Shown piece after piece: positions 45,471-55,732 of a stretch of 64,000 bases of DNA. Position 1 is the stretch's first letter, and the number at the start of each line of letters is the position of its first letter. Origin of the DNA: Corallococcus sp. NCRR (lineage in GTDB: Bacteria; Myxococcota; Myxococcia; Myxococcales; Myxococcaceae); assembly GCF_026965535.1 (NCBI RefSeq), contig NZ_CP114039.1, forward strand, positions 3,534,001 through 3,598,000, read 5' to 3'. The translations under genes and the position numbers were made by a program. The notes under the pieces are model-generated. The model had not been told where the DNA came from. It made no database searches and was given only the letters and a program-made list of their open reading frames with translations.

Positions 45471-46463
45471 TCAACATTCCCCATACAGCGACAGCGTGTT
45501 ACCGCCCAGCACCCCCGCGAGCGCGGCCTCGTCCAGCCCCAGCCCCGCCAGCGCCCGCAGCTCCCGGTCCCACGCATAGGGGATGTTGGGGAAGTCCGTC
45601 CCATAGAGGATGCGCCCGGGGCGGACCTCCAGCGCCTTCCGGGGGAGGGGCACGGGGAAGTAGCCGCCCACCGCCATGGTCGTGTCCAGCCAGAGCGTGT
45701 CGTGGCGCTCCAGGAGGCGCGCGTACGCGTCGAACTCGTCGGCTCCCAGGTGCGGCACGCACAGCTTGAGCGTGGGATGATCCTTCAGCACGCGCTCCAC
45801 CCGCTCCGCGGCGCAGAGCTGGTACGGATCCACCGGATACTGGGAGCTGGACGGCTCCCGCCCCGAGTGCATCACGAGCGGCTTGCCCGCCCGCGCGCAC
45901 GCTTCATAGAGCTCGTGCAACGGGGGCGCGTCCGGGGCGAAGGCCTGGACGTGGCAGTGCAGCTTCACGCCCCTCAGCCCCAGGGCGAACGCCTCCTCCA
46001 GGATGGCGACGGCCCCGGGCTCGCCCGGGAACACGGTGCCGAGCCCGATGACGCGGGGCTCGGCCTTCGCCACCTCCGCCATGAAGGCGTTGAGCGCGCG
46101 CGCCATGCCCGGCTTGTGGGCGTAGTGCAGGGCGACCACGCGCTCGACGCCCCGGGACAGGAGGAACGACAGCACGCCCGGGGTGTGCAGTTTGTAGCGG
46201 ATGGGCCAGCCGTAGCGATCGAACCAGCGCCACACGGCTTCAAAAACGCGATCGGGGAACAGGTGCACGTGCGCGTCCACGACGGGCGGCAGGCCGGGGT
46301 CCACGCGGGGCCCCTCCTCGTCCGCCAGCGCGGGCATGGGCATCTGGATGCCCTGCTCCCGCCAGGTCGCGGCCGGCGAGGACGCCAGGCACGGCGCTGG
46401 CGCGTCGGCGTCCTCGTGTCCGGGGTGGGCGTGCGCTCCAGGAGGCTCCTGGCGGACCGTCAT
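45471..46463 (-). CDS. Amidohydrolase-family metal-dependent hydrolase
   Basis: A 330-residue TIM-barrel hydrolase of the amidohydrolase-2 type. Motifs: VVDAHVHLFPD (HxH), VKLHCHVQAF, LVMHSGREPSS, LCVPHLGADEF and GRILYGTDFPNIPYAWDRE (metal Asp). The start at 46463 (MTVRQEPPG) overlaps the stop of the small upstream gene by ATGA, which settles it over earlier in-frame codons. Relatives include decarboxylases and lactonases of aromatic or keto acids. The substrate is not evident. The strict 4-bp coupling to the 84-residue upstream protein suggests a joint function. Confidence 0.8.
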   Translation of the reverse strand: MTVRQEPPGAHAHPGHEDADAPAPCLASSPAATWREQGIQMPMPALADEEGPRVDPGLPPVVDAHVHLFPDRVFEAVWRWFDRYGWPIRYKLHTPGVLSFLLSRGVERVVALHYAHKPGMARALNAFMAEVAKAEPRVIGLGTVFPGEPGAVAILEEAFALGLRGVKLHCHVQAFAPDAPPLHELYEACARAGKPLVMHSGREPSSSQYPVDPYQLCAAERVERVLKDHPTLKLCVPHLGADEFDAYARLLERHDTLWLDTTMAVGGYFPVPLPRKALEVRPGRILYGTDFPNIPYAWDRELRALAGLGLDEAALAGVLGGNTLSLYGEC

Positions 46464-46714
46464 CCGCCCGTGCCCGGTCCGGAGGGCTTCTTCGCGTCGG
46501 CGTCCTCGTTCGGGTCCAGGTCCAGGCGCCGCAGGTAGCTGTTGTGCGCGTAGCCCTGGCGCTCCAGCCGCTGCGCCTCGATGGCGTCCGCGACCTTCGA
46601 GCACACCTGGCCGAGCATGCGCAGGGACTCGGCGATCAACCGCTCCGCGTGATCCTGCGCGTTGGCGGACGGAATGATGGGACGGTCGCGACGGAACGGC
46701 AGGGGCAACTTCAT
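46460..46714 (-). CDS. Small helical conserved protein
   Basis: An 84-residue cytosolic protein starting MKLPLPFRRDRPIIPSANAQDHAERLIAESL. It is predicted helical and Gln/Arg-rich (MLGQVCSKVADAIEAQRLERQGYAHNSYLRRLDLD), with a disordered acidic-to-Gly tail. No known motif. It overlaps the amidohydrolase start by 4 bp, so the two are made together. The ATG at 46714 is chosen because it begins a conserved-looking stretch. Confidence 0.55.
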   Translation of the reverse strand: MKLPLPFRRDRPIIPSANAQDHAERLIAESLRMLGQVCSKVADAIEAQRLERQGYAHNSYLRRLDLDPNEDADAKKPSGPGTGG

Positions 46715-46855
46715 TCGCTGGAATCTAAGGGATGCCCCACCGGGGTGCCACGCGTCAGTCCCGCCCCGTCCCCTGGCCGCCCCTCCCCGGGCCGCCCGGT
46801 TCACACAGTGTTGACAGCGCGACGCGCCATCGCCCCCAGGGTCGGGTTAACGGCG

Positions 46856-46878
46856 TTGACAGTGTTCCAGTTTACATT
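46856..46878 (+). promoter_or_regulatory. RecA-NDp-like element: TTGACAGTG-N8-TACATT
   Basis: TTGACAGTG (46856-46864), 8 bp (46865-46872) and TACATT (46873-46878) fit the recalled mycobacterial LexA-independent promoter TTGTCRGTG-N8-TANNNT at 8 of 9 core positions with exact spacing and the TANNNT hexamer. Read as sigma-70 hexamers the spacing would be 11 bp, too short. It points towards the 91-residue gene at 47040, 160 bp away. Confidence 0.4.
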
Positions 46879-46975
46879 TTGCGCCGGCCCCGCCCCCGAG
46901 GCACCCCTGGGCACGCCCTTGAGCGTTGGCAACCTCCTGTAATCCCGATGGGTTTACGAATTTTCAAGCGGGGGG

Positions 46976-47004
46976 ATGACAGCGCGGGGATTCGCCTCTA
47001 CATT
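46976..47004 (+). promoter_or_regulatory. Candidate sigma-70 promoter of the 47040 gene
   Basis: ATGACA (46976-46981), 17-bp spacer and TACATT (46999-47004), 36 bp before the ATG. Five of six and four of six matches to consensus. Confidence 0.5.
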
Positions 47005-47039
47005 GCGTCCGTCGGATTTCACTCAAGAGGGTGCTGCGC

Positions 47040-47315
47040 ATGGCTTACGACGGCGAGCTTGTGAAGATGCAGAACGGTCGCTGGGCGCGATTCCAGCGGT
47101 GCCAGGTGTACCGGCCGGGCGTGACGGACGCTGGCGAGACCATGCTCCTGATCGCGGTGGAGCTGGAGGAGCGCTATCAGCAGCTGCTCGACGAGGCGGC
47201 GGACTCCCTCGCGGAGTACCGCTCCCAGGGCGTCCCCGTGCAGGTGCGGCTGGCGCCGGACGCGCAGGGGCTCACCCTGCACCCGGAGGCCCAGGTCTCC
47301 GTCTCGTTGAACTAG
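47040..47315 (+). CDS. Small conserved protein of unknown function
   Basis: A 91-residue cytosolic protein starting MAYDGELVKMQNGRWARFQRCQ. AAGAGGG lies about 8 bases before the ATG at 47040, preferred over a GTG at 47031 that sits in the ribosome-binding site. Predicted beta then helix (LLIAVELEERYQQLLDEAADSLAEYRSQG) then a beta tail. No cysteine pair or DNA-binding motif. It is monocistronic with two candidate promoters, and the divergent neighbour is unrelated. If the upstream element is a damage promoter the gene may be DNA-damage inducible, which is speculation. Confidence 0.65.
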   Translation: MAYDGELVKMQNGRWARFQRCQVYRPGVTDAGETMLLIAVELEERYQQLLDEAADSLAEYRSQGVPVQVRLAPDAQGLTLHPEAQVSVSLN

Positions 47316-47462
47316 GCCCCCCTCCAGGGACACAGGCTGTAGAGCCACGGGCTCCGCGCTTCACGGCGTGGGGCCCGTCGCATTTACAGCGCTGACAGCT
47401 CGGGCCTTGCGTCCACTTTTCAACGCACCGCGCGCCACCCGCACGGCGCGTGGATGCCGCGC

Positions 47463-48245
47463 TCAGTCGTGGATCTGGAAGAAGCGGGCGGCGTTGTCCC
47501 GGGTGACCCGCCGGACGATGCGCTCGGACAGCTTCGCCTTGCCCAGGAGGTTCGCCGTGCGCGCGAGCCCCAGGATGTCCCCCGCGCCGTCGCCCGCGTC
47601 CGAGTCCAGCACCAGCCGCTCGCTGCCCAGCCGCCGCACCAGGGCCACCGCCCGGTCCGCCTGGAGGGCCTCCGGGTGCAGGGTGAGGCCGGCCCAGTGG
47701 CCCACCTCCAGGATGGTCCGCACGGTGCGCGCGTTGGCGTGGTCCACCAGCGCGCGCGAGGGCGCGAGCCCCGACTGGCGCAGGAGCGTGAGGATGCGCC
47801 GCGTGTGGCGCTCCTTGTCCTTGAGCGGCGTGTGCACCACCACGCGCAGCTTGAGCTGACGGGCCAGGGCCAGCTGCTCCAGGAAGGCCTCTTCCTCCTC
47901 CTCGCCGCCCGCGTGCAGGCCCGTCTCTCCCAGGGCCACCACCCGGCCGCCCTCGAAGTAGTCCGGCAGGTGGCTCAGGACCTCCGACAGGCCCCGGCGC
48001 GGGATGCAGCGCGGGTGCACGCCCAGGGCGGCCCAGGCGCGGATGCCCAGCCGCTCCAGGCGCGGCAGCTGCTTCTCCACCAGCTGGTCGAAGTGCTGGC
48101 GCAGCGCCTTGGCCGTGGGCTCCGGGAAGTGGTGCGCCACCACCAGGGCCCGCTCCACGCCGAAGAAGCGCATGGACTCCAGGTCCTGGTCCGTCAGGGC
48201 CTCCGGGTGGAGGTGCGCATCGAAGAGCGGGAGCGGCTCGGCCAC
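47463..48245 (-). CDS. TatD-like metal-dependent hydrolase
   Basis: A 260-residue TIM-barrel protein. Metal-site motifs: LFDAHLHPEALTD, WAALGVHPRCIPRR, VVALGETGLHAG, VVVHTPLKDKERHTRRIL, ALVDHANART and LVLDSDAGDG. It resembles the TatD/YjjV deoxyribonuclease-like family, though the second His of the canonical HxH is present only as HLHP. The GTG start at 48245 gives VAEPLPLFDAHLH; AAGGAGA lies 11 bases upstream. It follows ggt by 21 bp on the same strand and is probably co-transcribed. Substrate could be DNA ends or a small lactone-like molecule. Confidence 0.8.
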   Translation of the reverse strand: MAEPLPLFDAHLHPEALTDQDLESMRFFGVERALVVAHHFPEPTAKALRQHFDQLVEKQLPRLERLGIRAWAALGVHPRCIPRRGLSEVLSHLPDYFEGGRVVALGETGLHAGGEEEEEAFLEQLALARQLKLRVVVHTPLKDKERHTRRILTLLRQSGLAPSRALVDHANARTVRTILEVGHWAGLTLHPEALQADRAVALVRRLGSERLVLDSDAGDGAGDILGLARTANLLGKAKLSERIVRRVTRDNAARFFQIHD

Positions 48246-48266
48246 GGGCAGTGTCTCTCCTTCGTT

Positions 48267-50030
48267 TCAGTCCTGGCCCGTCGCGGCGCCCTCATTGCGC
48301 GGGTCACTGGAGGAATAGCGCAGGTGGGTGCTCGGGTCGCTGTAGACGGCCTCCGCGTCGCCCCATGCGTCCACCCGGCGAATCTTGTGGCCCTTCGCCT
48401 CCAGCGTGGACAGCGTCGCCGGCTCCAGCCCCCATTTGTCCACCCACAGCTCGTCCGGGAGGTACTGGTGGTGCAGCCGGCCCTCGCCCACCGCGCGCGT
48501 CACGTCCATGCCGTGGTCCAGCACGTTGCTGATGGCCTGGATGACGGTGGTGGGGATGGTGGAGCCGCCGGGGCTGCCCACCGCCAGCATCACCCGCTTG
48601 GGGTCCTCCTTGGAGAACACCAGCGTGGGCGACATGGAGGACAGGGGCACCTTGCCGGGCTGGATGGCGTTGGGCTCCCCCGTGACGAGCCCGTACGCGT
48701 TGGGCACGCCCGGCTGCGCGGCGAAGTCGTCCATCTCGTCGTTGAGGAGCACGCCGGTGCCCTTCGCCACCAGGCACGAGCCGAAGCTGTAGTTGACGGT
48801 GGTCGTCATGGCCACCGCGTTGCCGTCCTTGTCGATGACGGAGATGTGCGTGGTGTTCTTCTTCTCCGGCTCCGGCGTGAGGGGCTGCGCGTCCTTGCTC
48901 AGCGTGGACGCCGGGCCGCCCTTCAGCGGCGCCAGCAGCGACGCGCTGGGCGTGGCCTTCTTCGGGTCGATGCCGCCCGCCAGGTCCGCGATGTGGCCGG
49001 GCGACGTCAGCCGCTCCAGCGGCACCTGCACGAAGGCCGGGTCGCCCAGGTACTTCGCGCGGTCCACGTACGCGCGCCGCACGGCCTCCACGTAGAGGTG
49101 GAGCGACTCCGGGTCGCGGTACGGCACGCCCTGCGGCCGCAGCTGCTGGAGCATGCCCAGCACCTGCACCACCGCCAGCCCGCCCGCGCTGGGCGGCGGC
49201 ATGGTGAGGATGCGGTGCCCGCGGTAGGTGGTCTCCAGCGGCGTGGCCGGGCGCGTGCGGTAGTTCGTCAGGTCCTCCTGCGTGAGCAGCCCGCCCGCGT
49301 CCCGCACCGTCTTCACCACCGCCTGCGCCACCGGGCCCGCGTAGAAGGCCTTCGCGCCCCCCTTGGCGATGCGCTCCAGCGTGCGCGCCAGGTCTGGCTG
49401 TTTGATGAGGTGCCCCACCGGCGGCACGTCCGGCGTGCCCTGCGCGTTGGGCACGAGGAAGATGCGCGCGGCCTCCGCGTCCCGGCTCAGGCACTGCACG
49501 CGGCCCTTCGCCATCTGCTGGTACTTGGGCGTCACCCAGAAGCCCTGCTTCGCCAGCCGGATGGCCGGGGCCAGCACCACCGCGGGCTTGAGCTTGCCGT
49601 GCTTGGACAAGAGCTCCAGGTAGCCCGCCACCGCGCCCGGCACCGCCACGCTCAGGGCGCCGTCCGTGGACAGCCCCGGCACCAGCGCGCCGTCCTTCAG
49701 GTACATGTCGCGGGAGGCGCCCTTCGGAGCCACCTCCCGGAAGTCCAGCACCTGCGTGCCGCCCGACTTCGCGTCATGCACCAGCGCGAACCCGCCGCCG
49801 CCCACGCCGGAGTGGTAGGGGCCCACCACCGCCGCCGCGAACGCCGCCGCCACCGCCGCGTCCACCGCGTTGCCGCCCTTGTCCAACATCTGGAGCGCGG
49901 CCTCGCTCGCGGGCGGATACGCCGTGGCCACCGCACCTCCCCGGTAGGGACGTGCCGCACCCGCCTGAGTCGCCACCAGCAACACCGCGAGTCCCAGCGC
50001 GCGGAACGACTTCCGTCCCACGGCTCCCAT
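48267..50030 (-). CDS. ggt: Gamma-glutamyltranspeptidase
   Basis: A 587-residue periplasmic enzyme cleaving glutathione and gamma-glutamyl peptides. Sec signal MGAVGRKSFRALGLAVLLVATQAGA. The self-cleavage point is before the nucleophile Thr393 in KNTTHISVIDKDGNAV; large and small subunits arise there. Other landmarks are GGNAVDAAVAAAFAAAVV, SGVGGGGF, PGKVPLSSMSPT and VGSPGGSTIP. The start at 50030 begins the signal peptide, with GGGGAAAG 8 bases upstream. Length and motifs are complete, so it should be active. It lies upstream of the TatD-like gene, and divergent from glmU across a 388-bp gap. Confidence 0.95.
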   Translation of the reverse strand: MGAVGRKSFRALGLAVLLVATQAGAARPYRGGAVATAYPPASEAALQMLDKGGNAVDAAVAAAFAAAVVGPYHSGVGGGGFALVHDAKSGGTQVLDFREVAPKGASRDMYLKDGALVPGLSTDGALSVAVPGAVAGYLELLSKHGKLKPAVVLAPAIRLAKQGFWVTPKYQQMAKGRVQCLSRDAEAARIFLVPNAQGTPDVPPVGHLIKQPDLARTLERIAKGGAKAFYAGPVAQAVVKTVRDAGGLLTQEDLTNYRTRPATPLETTYRGHRILTMPPPSAGGLAVVQVLGMLQQLRPQGVPYRDPESLHLYVEAVRRAYVDRAKYLGDPAFVQVPLERLTSPGHIADLAGGIDPKKATPSASLLAPLKGGPASTLSKDAQPLTPEPEKKNTTHISVIDKDGNAVAMTTTVNYSFGSCLVAKGTGVLLNDEMDDFAAQPGVPNAYGLVTGEPNAIQPGKVPLSSMSPTLVFSKEDPKRVMLAVGSPGGSTIPTTVIQAISNVLDHGMDVTRAVGEGRLHHQYLPDELWVDKWGLEPATLSTLEAKGHKIRRVDAWGDAEAVYSDPSTHLRYSSSDPRNEGAATGQD

Positions 50031-50418
50031 GTGTGCTTTCCCCACCTGGACGCCTTTCCTTGTGATTTCCGGCCGTTCCCTAATGCACCATGCGCCGCGC
50101 CCGGACCAGGGTTTCAACTGGGCAACATTTTTTTCCTTGGATTGTGAGCGAAGGCGGGGCACTCTCGGGGAATGCGCAGCAACTGGCGGTGCTCATGAGT
50201 CTTCCGAACCCCGTGGAAAACCCGGCGTCGGTTCCGACTCCGGTCCCCACGACGGCACGGCTGACGACGTTCCTGAAGCCGCGCTTCGGCATCACGGTCC
50301 AATGCAACACGTTGTGTGTAGCAGTCAGCGCACGGCCCCCTCCGGATGCCCCGCGATCTGTTTTGCCGTCCGGGCGCGGTTGACGAGTTGATCGGCGGTC
50401 CCTAATTCTCCGCCGCAT
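50031..50418. other. 388-bp gap between ggt and glmU, nothing coding seen
   Basis: This divergent spacer contains a T-run (ATTTTTTTCC at about 50127-50136) and a possible glmU promoter (50380-50408). Small open frames here have no ribosome-binding site and no protein-like sequence. I see no structured RNA. Confidence 0.55.
50380..50408 (+). promoter_or_regulatory. Candidate glmU promoter
   Basis: TTGACG (50380-50385), 17-bp spacer and TAATTC (50403-50408), 10 bp before the ATG at 50419. The -35 is near consensus and the -10 weak. If used, the transcript start would be at or near the ATG, in keeping with the missing Shine-Dalgarno sequence. Confidence 0.35.
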
Positions 50419-51819
50419 ATGACAGCTCTGGCGGCGGTTGTGCTGTGCGCGGGCAAGGGCACGCGGATGAAGTCGGAGAAGGCCAAGGTCCTTCACCCCA
50501 TCCTCGGCCGTCCCCTCTGCGCCTATCCCTTGAAGCGGGCCCTGGAACTGGGCGCCACGCACGTGGTGCCGGTGGTGGGCCACCAGGCTTCGGAGGTGGA
50601 GAAGTCCATCCGCGCCCACTTCCCGGACGCGCCCCTGCGCTTCGCGCTCCAGAAGGAGCAGAAGGGCACCGCGGACGCGGTGAAGGCCGCGGAAGACGCG
50701 CTGAAGGGCCACGACGGCCGCGTGCTCATCCTCTACGGAGACGTGCCGCTCTTGCGCAAGGAGACGCTCCAGGCGCTGCTCGCCGCGCATGACGCCGCGG
50801 GCGGAGTGCTGGCGCTGGTGTCCACCACGCTGGAGGACCCCACCGGCTACGGCCGCGTCATCCGCGAGGGCGGCAAGGTCGCGCGCATCGTGGAGCACAA
50901 GGACTGCACCCCGGAGCAGCGCGCGGTGAAGGAGTGCAACGCGGGCATCTACTCCGTGGACGCGGCCTTCCTCTGGAAGGCGCTGGCCGAAATCAAGCCC
51001 GTCAACGCGCAGGGCGAGTACTACCTCACCGACCTGGTGGAGATGGCCGCGAAGGTGGGCCCCGTGGGCGCGGTGGACGCGGACGCCACGGAGACCGCGG
51101 GCGTGAACGACAAGGTGGAGCTGGCGGCGCGCGCCCGCGTCCTCCAGCAGCGCATCAACGAAGCCCACATGCGCGCGGGTGTGTCCATCCAGGACCCCGC
51201 CACCGCGTACATCGAAGAGGGCATCACCATTGGTACTGATACGGAAGTAGGCCCCAGCGTCTCGCTGATGGCCGGCACCGTCATCGGCAAGGGCGTCATC
51301 ATCGGCCAGGGCAGCGTGCTCACGGCCTCCCACGTGGCGGATGGCACCCACATCAAGCCCTACTCCGTGCTGGAGGAGGCGCGTGTGGGCGAGCGCTGCA
51401 TCATCGGCCCGTTCTCCCGGCTGCGCCCCGCCACGGAGTTGGCAGAGGAAGTGCATCTGGGGAACTTCGTGGAGACGAAGAAGGCCCGCATCGGCAAGGG
51501 CAGCAAGGCCAACCACCTGACTTACCTGGGCGACGCGAACATCGGCGCGGGCTGCAACATCGGCGCGGGCACCATCACCTGTAACTATGACGGGGTGAAC
51601 AAGCACCTGACTGAACTGGGCGATGGCGTCTTCATCGGCTCGGACAGCCAGCTGGTGGCGCCGGTGAAGGTGGGGGACGGCGGGTATGTCGGCGCGGGCA
51701 CCACGGTGACGAAAAATGTGCCTCCTGGGAGCCTCGCTGTGTCCCGCGCGCCACAGGTCGTGAAGGAGGGGTGGGTGGCGGCGAAGAAGGCACGGCAGGT
51801 GAAGGTGAAGGCTGGTTAG
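50419..51819 (+). CDS. glmU: Bifunctional GlcNAc-1-P uridyltransferase / GlcN-1-P acetyltransferase
   Basis: A 466-residue enzyme making UDP-GlcNAc. The N-terminal pyrophosphorylase has [27 protein letters not shown], the conserved QKGTADAV loop ([14 protein letters not shown]) and GDVPLL. The C-terminal left-handed beta-helix acetyltransferase has hexapeptide turns ([61 protein letters not shown]). The length is normal. glmS follows 114 bp later, so the amino-sugar pathway is clustered: GlmS makes GlcN-6-P, GlmM (elsewhere) GlcN-1-P, GlmU UDP-GlcNAc for peptidoglycan and LPS. Confidence 0.97.
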   Translation: MTALAAVVLCAGKGTRMKSEKAKVLHPILGRPLCAYPLKRALELGATHVVPVVGHQASEVEKSIRAHFPDAPLRFALQKEQKGTADAVKAAEDALKGHDGRVLILYGDVPLLRKETLQALLAAHDAAGGVLALVSTTLEDPTGYGRVIREGGKVARIVEHKDCTPEQRAVKECNAGIYSVDAAFLWKALAEIKPVNAQGEYYLTDLVEMAAKVGPVGAVDADATETAGVNDKVELAARARVLQQRINEAHMRAGVSIQDPATAYIEEGITIGTDTEVGPSVSLMAGTVIGKGVIIGQGSVLTASHVADGTHIKPYSVLEEARVGERCIIGPFSRLRPATELAEEVHLGNFVETKKARIGKGSKANHLTYLGDANIGAGCNIGAGTITCNYDGVNKHLTELGDGVFIGSDSQLVAPVKVGDGGYVGAGTTVTKNVPPGSLAVSRAPQVVKEGWVAAKKARQVKVKAG

Positions 51820-51933
51820 CAAGAGTGCTCGCCTGCTGGTCGGTCGGCGGGGCGGGGTTGGGCGTGTTGGGCGTGAACGGGTTGCCCGTGGTTTGCTCCG
51901 GCGCCGCGGGACGAGAAAGAGGCAGGGAAGAAC

Positions 51934-53769
<1,836 letters not shown>

Positions 53770-53801
53770 CGCTTCACGGCTTCCACGCCTGAACGCGAAA
53801 G

Positions 53802-53843
53802 AGCCCGGACTCCCTTCACCAGGGGGCCCGGGCTTCTTCGTTT
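53802..53843. terminator. Bidirectional rho-independent terminator after glmS
   Basis: Arms AGCCCGGACTCCC (53802-53814) and GGGGGCCCGGGCT (53822-53834) pair over 13 positions with one mismatch and a 7-base loop, followed by TCTTCGTTT. It also lies 4 bp beyond the convergent acidic-protein gene. Confidence 0.85.
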
Positions 53844-53846
53844 CCG

Positions 53847-54110
53847 CTACTGCTCGTCCGCCAGCTCCAGGAGCACCTCCAGGTCCGCGGCGGCGTCCAG
53901 CGACTCCAGCAGCTCCAGGTTCTCCACCACCTCGCGATCCTCGTCGGTGAGCGGGGGCTGGGGGCGGCGGGGCTCGGCGGGCGGGGGCGGGGCCTCCGGG
54001 TGCACGGCCTTCGCGGGCGGGGAAGCCTCGTCGGGCGGGGATTGCTGGGCGGACGCGGGCACGCCCGCCGCGAGCGCGAACAGCAGCAGCCAACAGGGCG
54101 CGGGCCTCAC
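53847..54110 (-). CDS. Small exported acidic protein of the ECF operon
   Basis: An 87-residue protein starting with GTG (GTGA overlap with the DUF3106 gene). Signal MRPAPCWLLLFALAAGVPASAQ; the mature part is Pro-rich (PPPPAEPRRPQPP) then acidic: EDREVVENLELLESLDAAADLEVLLELADEQ. That acidic helix closely resembles the acidic C-terminus of the anti-sigma factor two genes upstream (NLELVEDYEVL, EDLEVVENLHELG). No Cys. It is the last gene of the sigma/anti-sigma/DUF3106 operon. Function unknown; a soluble competitor of the anti-sigma acidic tail is one inference. Confidence 0.65.
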   Translation of the reverse strand: MRPAPCWLLLFALAAGVPASAQQSPPDEASPPAKAVHPEAPPPPAEPRRPQPPLTDEDREVVENLELLESLDAAADLEVLLELADEQ

Positions 54111-54601
54111 TTGTCGCGCCGCCTTTCGCGCAGCCGCTCGCGTGCCTCCTGTCGCTGCTCCTGGGACATCCGCCGCCAGCGGCGCATGTTCTCCAGCATC
54201 TGCTCGCGGCGCTCCGGGTGTTCCTTGAGATAGGCGCGCATCCGGCCCCGCAGCTCCGCGCGGCGCTCCGGGGTGAGGCCGCGCAGCTCGCGCACCTGCT
54301 CACGCACCGCCTGCCGCTCCTGGGGCGACAGCTTCTGGAAGTCGCGCAGGTTGGTCTTCAGCCGGTCGCGCTCCTCCGGGGGCAGCTGCCGCCAGCGCTG
54401 GAGGTTCGCGCGCACGCGGGCCTGCTCGTCCGGGGACAGGGCCTTGAACTCGCGCAGCTTCGCGCGCAGGGCCTCCTTCTGCTCCGGCGAAAGCTTCTCG
54501 AAGCGCTCCGCGGCGGTGGGCGCGGGGGCGTTGGCGGCGCGGGCGGGCATGCCGAAGAGCAGCGCCACCGCCAGCACGCCGGCGGTCATCCTTCCCAGCA
54601 T
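54107..54601 (-). CDS. DUF3106-type periplasmic Arg-rich repeat protein
   Basis: A 164-residue protein with signal MLGRMTAGVLAVALLFGMPARA. The mature part is six imperfect ~18-residue helical repeats of the form LSPEQKEALRAKLREFKA, LSPDEQARVRANLQRWRQ, LPPEERDRLKTNLRDFQK, LSPQERQAVREQVRELRG, LTPERRAELRGRMRAYLK and a last unit ending RRRDK. This is the DUF3106 pattern, reminiscent of CpxP/Spy-type periplasmic helical proteins. The ATG at 54601 overlaps the anti-sigma stop by one base (TGATG), and its own end overlaps the next gene by 4 bp. Strongly basic overall. It probably modulates the anti-sigma factor or binds an acidic ligand. Confidence 0.78.
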   Translation of the reverse strand: MLGRMTAGVLAVALLFGMPARAANAPAPTAAERFEKLSPEQKEALRAKLREFKALSPDEQARVRANLQRWRQLPPEERDRLKTNLRDFQKLSPQERQAVREQVRELRGLTPERRAELRGRMRAYLKEHPERREQMLENMRRWRRMSQEQRQEARERLRERRRDK

Positions 54602-55080
54602 CACGGCACCCCCAGTTCGTGGAGGTTCTCGACGACCTCCAGGTCTTCGGAGCTGTCCAGCCCCAGCACTTCGTAGTCCTCGACCAGCTCCAGGTTCGCC
54701 GCCACCTCCAGCGCGCCCGGGTCCCACTCCTCCAGCGCGGGCGCCTCCACGCGCGTGCGCCCGGCCACGAGCAGCGTCAGCGCCACCGCGGCGGCCACGC
54801 CCGCGGAGGGCACGAGCACGCCGGGCCTCAAGAGGTGCGCGAACCGCTCGCGCCAGGTGGGCGGCAGCGCGTCCACCCGGGCCAGCAGCTCGCGCCGGGC
54901 GGATGGGGAGGGCGTGAAGGCGGGCAGCTCCGCCATCCGCGCCACCGTGAGGCGCAGGAGCCTTTCCGTCGCCTGGCACTCCACGCAGGTGCCCAGGTGG
55001 GCCTCCATGCGCGCGCGGTGCGGGGGCGGCAACTCCCCGTCCACCCAGGCCGTCAGGTCTTCTTCGTAGGAACAGCTCAT
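54601..55080 (-). CDS. ZAS-type anti-sigma factor
   Basis: A 159-residue membrane protein. Residues 1-40 are a zinc-binding anti-sigma domain with H-x3-C-x2-C (His28, Cys32, Cys35 in RMEAHLGTCVEC) and the upstream acidic helix YEEDLTAWVDGELPPPHRARM. A single transmembrane helix is near residues 90-108 (GVLVPSAGVAAAVALTLLVAG). The periplasmic tail is acidic (LEEWDPGALEVAANLELVEDYEVLGLDSSEDLEVVENLHELG). Its start overlaps the sigma gene's stop by ATGA, and the DUF3106 gene starts within its stop. It would hold the ECF sigma factor inactive until released. Confidence 0.85.
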   Translation of the reverse strand: MSCSYEEDLTAWVDGELPPPHRARMEAHLGTCVECQATERLLRLTVARMAELPAFTPSPSARRELLARVDALPPTWRERFAHLLRPGVLVPSAGVAAAVALTLLVAGRTRVEAPALEEWDPGALEVAANLELVEDYEVLGLDSSEDLEVVENLHELGVP

Positions 55081-55679
55081 GCCCGACTCCTCGCGGGCAC
55101 GGTGCCCGCCTGCAACGCTTCAATCCTGCGCGCCACCGCCAGGGTGGCCCGGTGGATGAGGCTCTTCACGGCGGCCTCGCTCGCCTCCAGCGCCTCGGCG
55201 ATGTCCCGGTACGCCATGCCCTCGAAGCGGCACATGGTGAACGCGGCCCGTTCGCGGTCGCTCAAATCCTTCAAGGCCAGGCCCACCGCCGCTTCCAGTT
55301 CGCGGCCGCTCAACGCCTGGTCGGGCCTGTCTCCGTCGGGCCCTGGCATCCGCATCGCCCCCACGTCTTCCTCCGCCGGGGCCTCCGCCGTGAGGCGCGC
55401 CACGCGGTACTCGCCGCGCCGCATCTCGTTGAGGCAATGGTTCGTCGCCACCCGGAAGAGGAACGTCTTGAACTTCGCCGTGGGCTTGTAGGAGCGCGCG
55501 TGGCGGTAGAGCTTCACGAAGATGTCCTGCGTGAGCTCCTCCGCCCGCGCCGCGTCCCCCACGAAGCGGAACGCGAAGCGCGCCACGCTCGCGTGGTGCC
55601 GGTCGAAGAGCCAGGCGAAGGCCTGCTTGTCGCCCGCCGCCACCTTCAGCATCGCCTGCGTGTCCGGGTCCCAATCCAT
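55077..55679 (-). CDS. ECF RNA polymerase sigma factor
   Basis: A 200-residue sigma-70 relative. Region 2: LKVAAGDKQAFAWLFDRHHASVARFAFRFVGDAARAEELTQDIFVKLYRHARSYKP, with -10 recognition in FKTFLFRVATNHCLNEMRR. Region 4: ALKDLSDRERAAFTMCRFEGMAYRDIAEALEASEAAVKSLIHRATLAVARRIE. The ATG at 55679 (MDWDPDTQAMLK) is preferred because the likely ECF promoter overlaps the alternative GTG at 55742. The gene heads the operon sigma, anti-sigma, DUF3106, acidic protein. Its own promoter is the symmetrical element at 55733-55759, consistent with autoregulation. Confidence 0.9.
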   Translation of the reverse strand: MDWDPDTQAMLKVAAGDKQAFAWLFDRHHASVARFAFRFVGDAARAEELTQDIFVKLYRHARSYKPTAKFKTFLFRVATNHCLNEMRRGEYRVARLTAEAPAEEDVGAMRMPGPDGDRPDQALSGRELEAAVGLALKDLSDRERAAFTMCRFEGMAYRDIAEALEASEAAVKSLIHRATLAVARRIEALQAGTVPARSRA

Positions 55680-55732
55680 CCGTGAGGCCCCAAACCCCGT
55701 TGCCCGCTGGAAGTTGCGGGCCACCCCCACTT

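Larger units (their letters stand above)
46715..47039. other. 325-bp regulatory region with repeated TGACAG motifs
   Basis: This region between the divergent small genes holds no credible ORF. It is locally A/T-richer. It carries TTGACAG at 46811 and 46856, and ATGACAG at 46976, the first and last followed by the shared string TGACAGCGCG. A RecA-NDp-like promoter lies at 46856-46878 and a sigma-70-like one at 46976-47004. Confidence 0.6.

Noticed and set aside
46811..46834. TTGACA at 46811 as a sigma-70 -35 box
   Set aside because: No acceptable -10 hexamer occurs 16-18 bp downstream.
51820..51933. Leader of glmS considered for a glmS ribozyme
   Set aside because: Only a short GTTGGGCGT direct repeat and G-rich sequence were seen; the ribozyme's double-pseudoknot pattern is not apparent.
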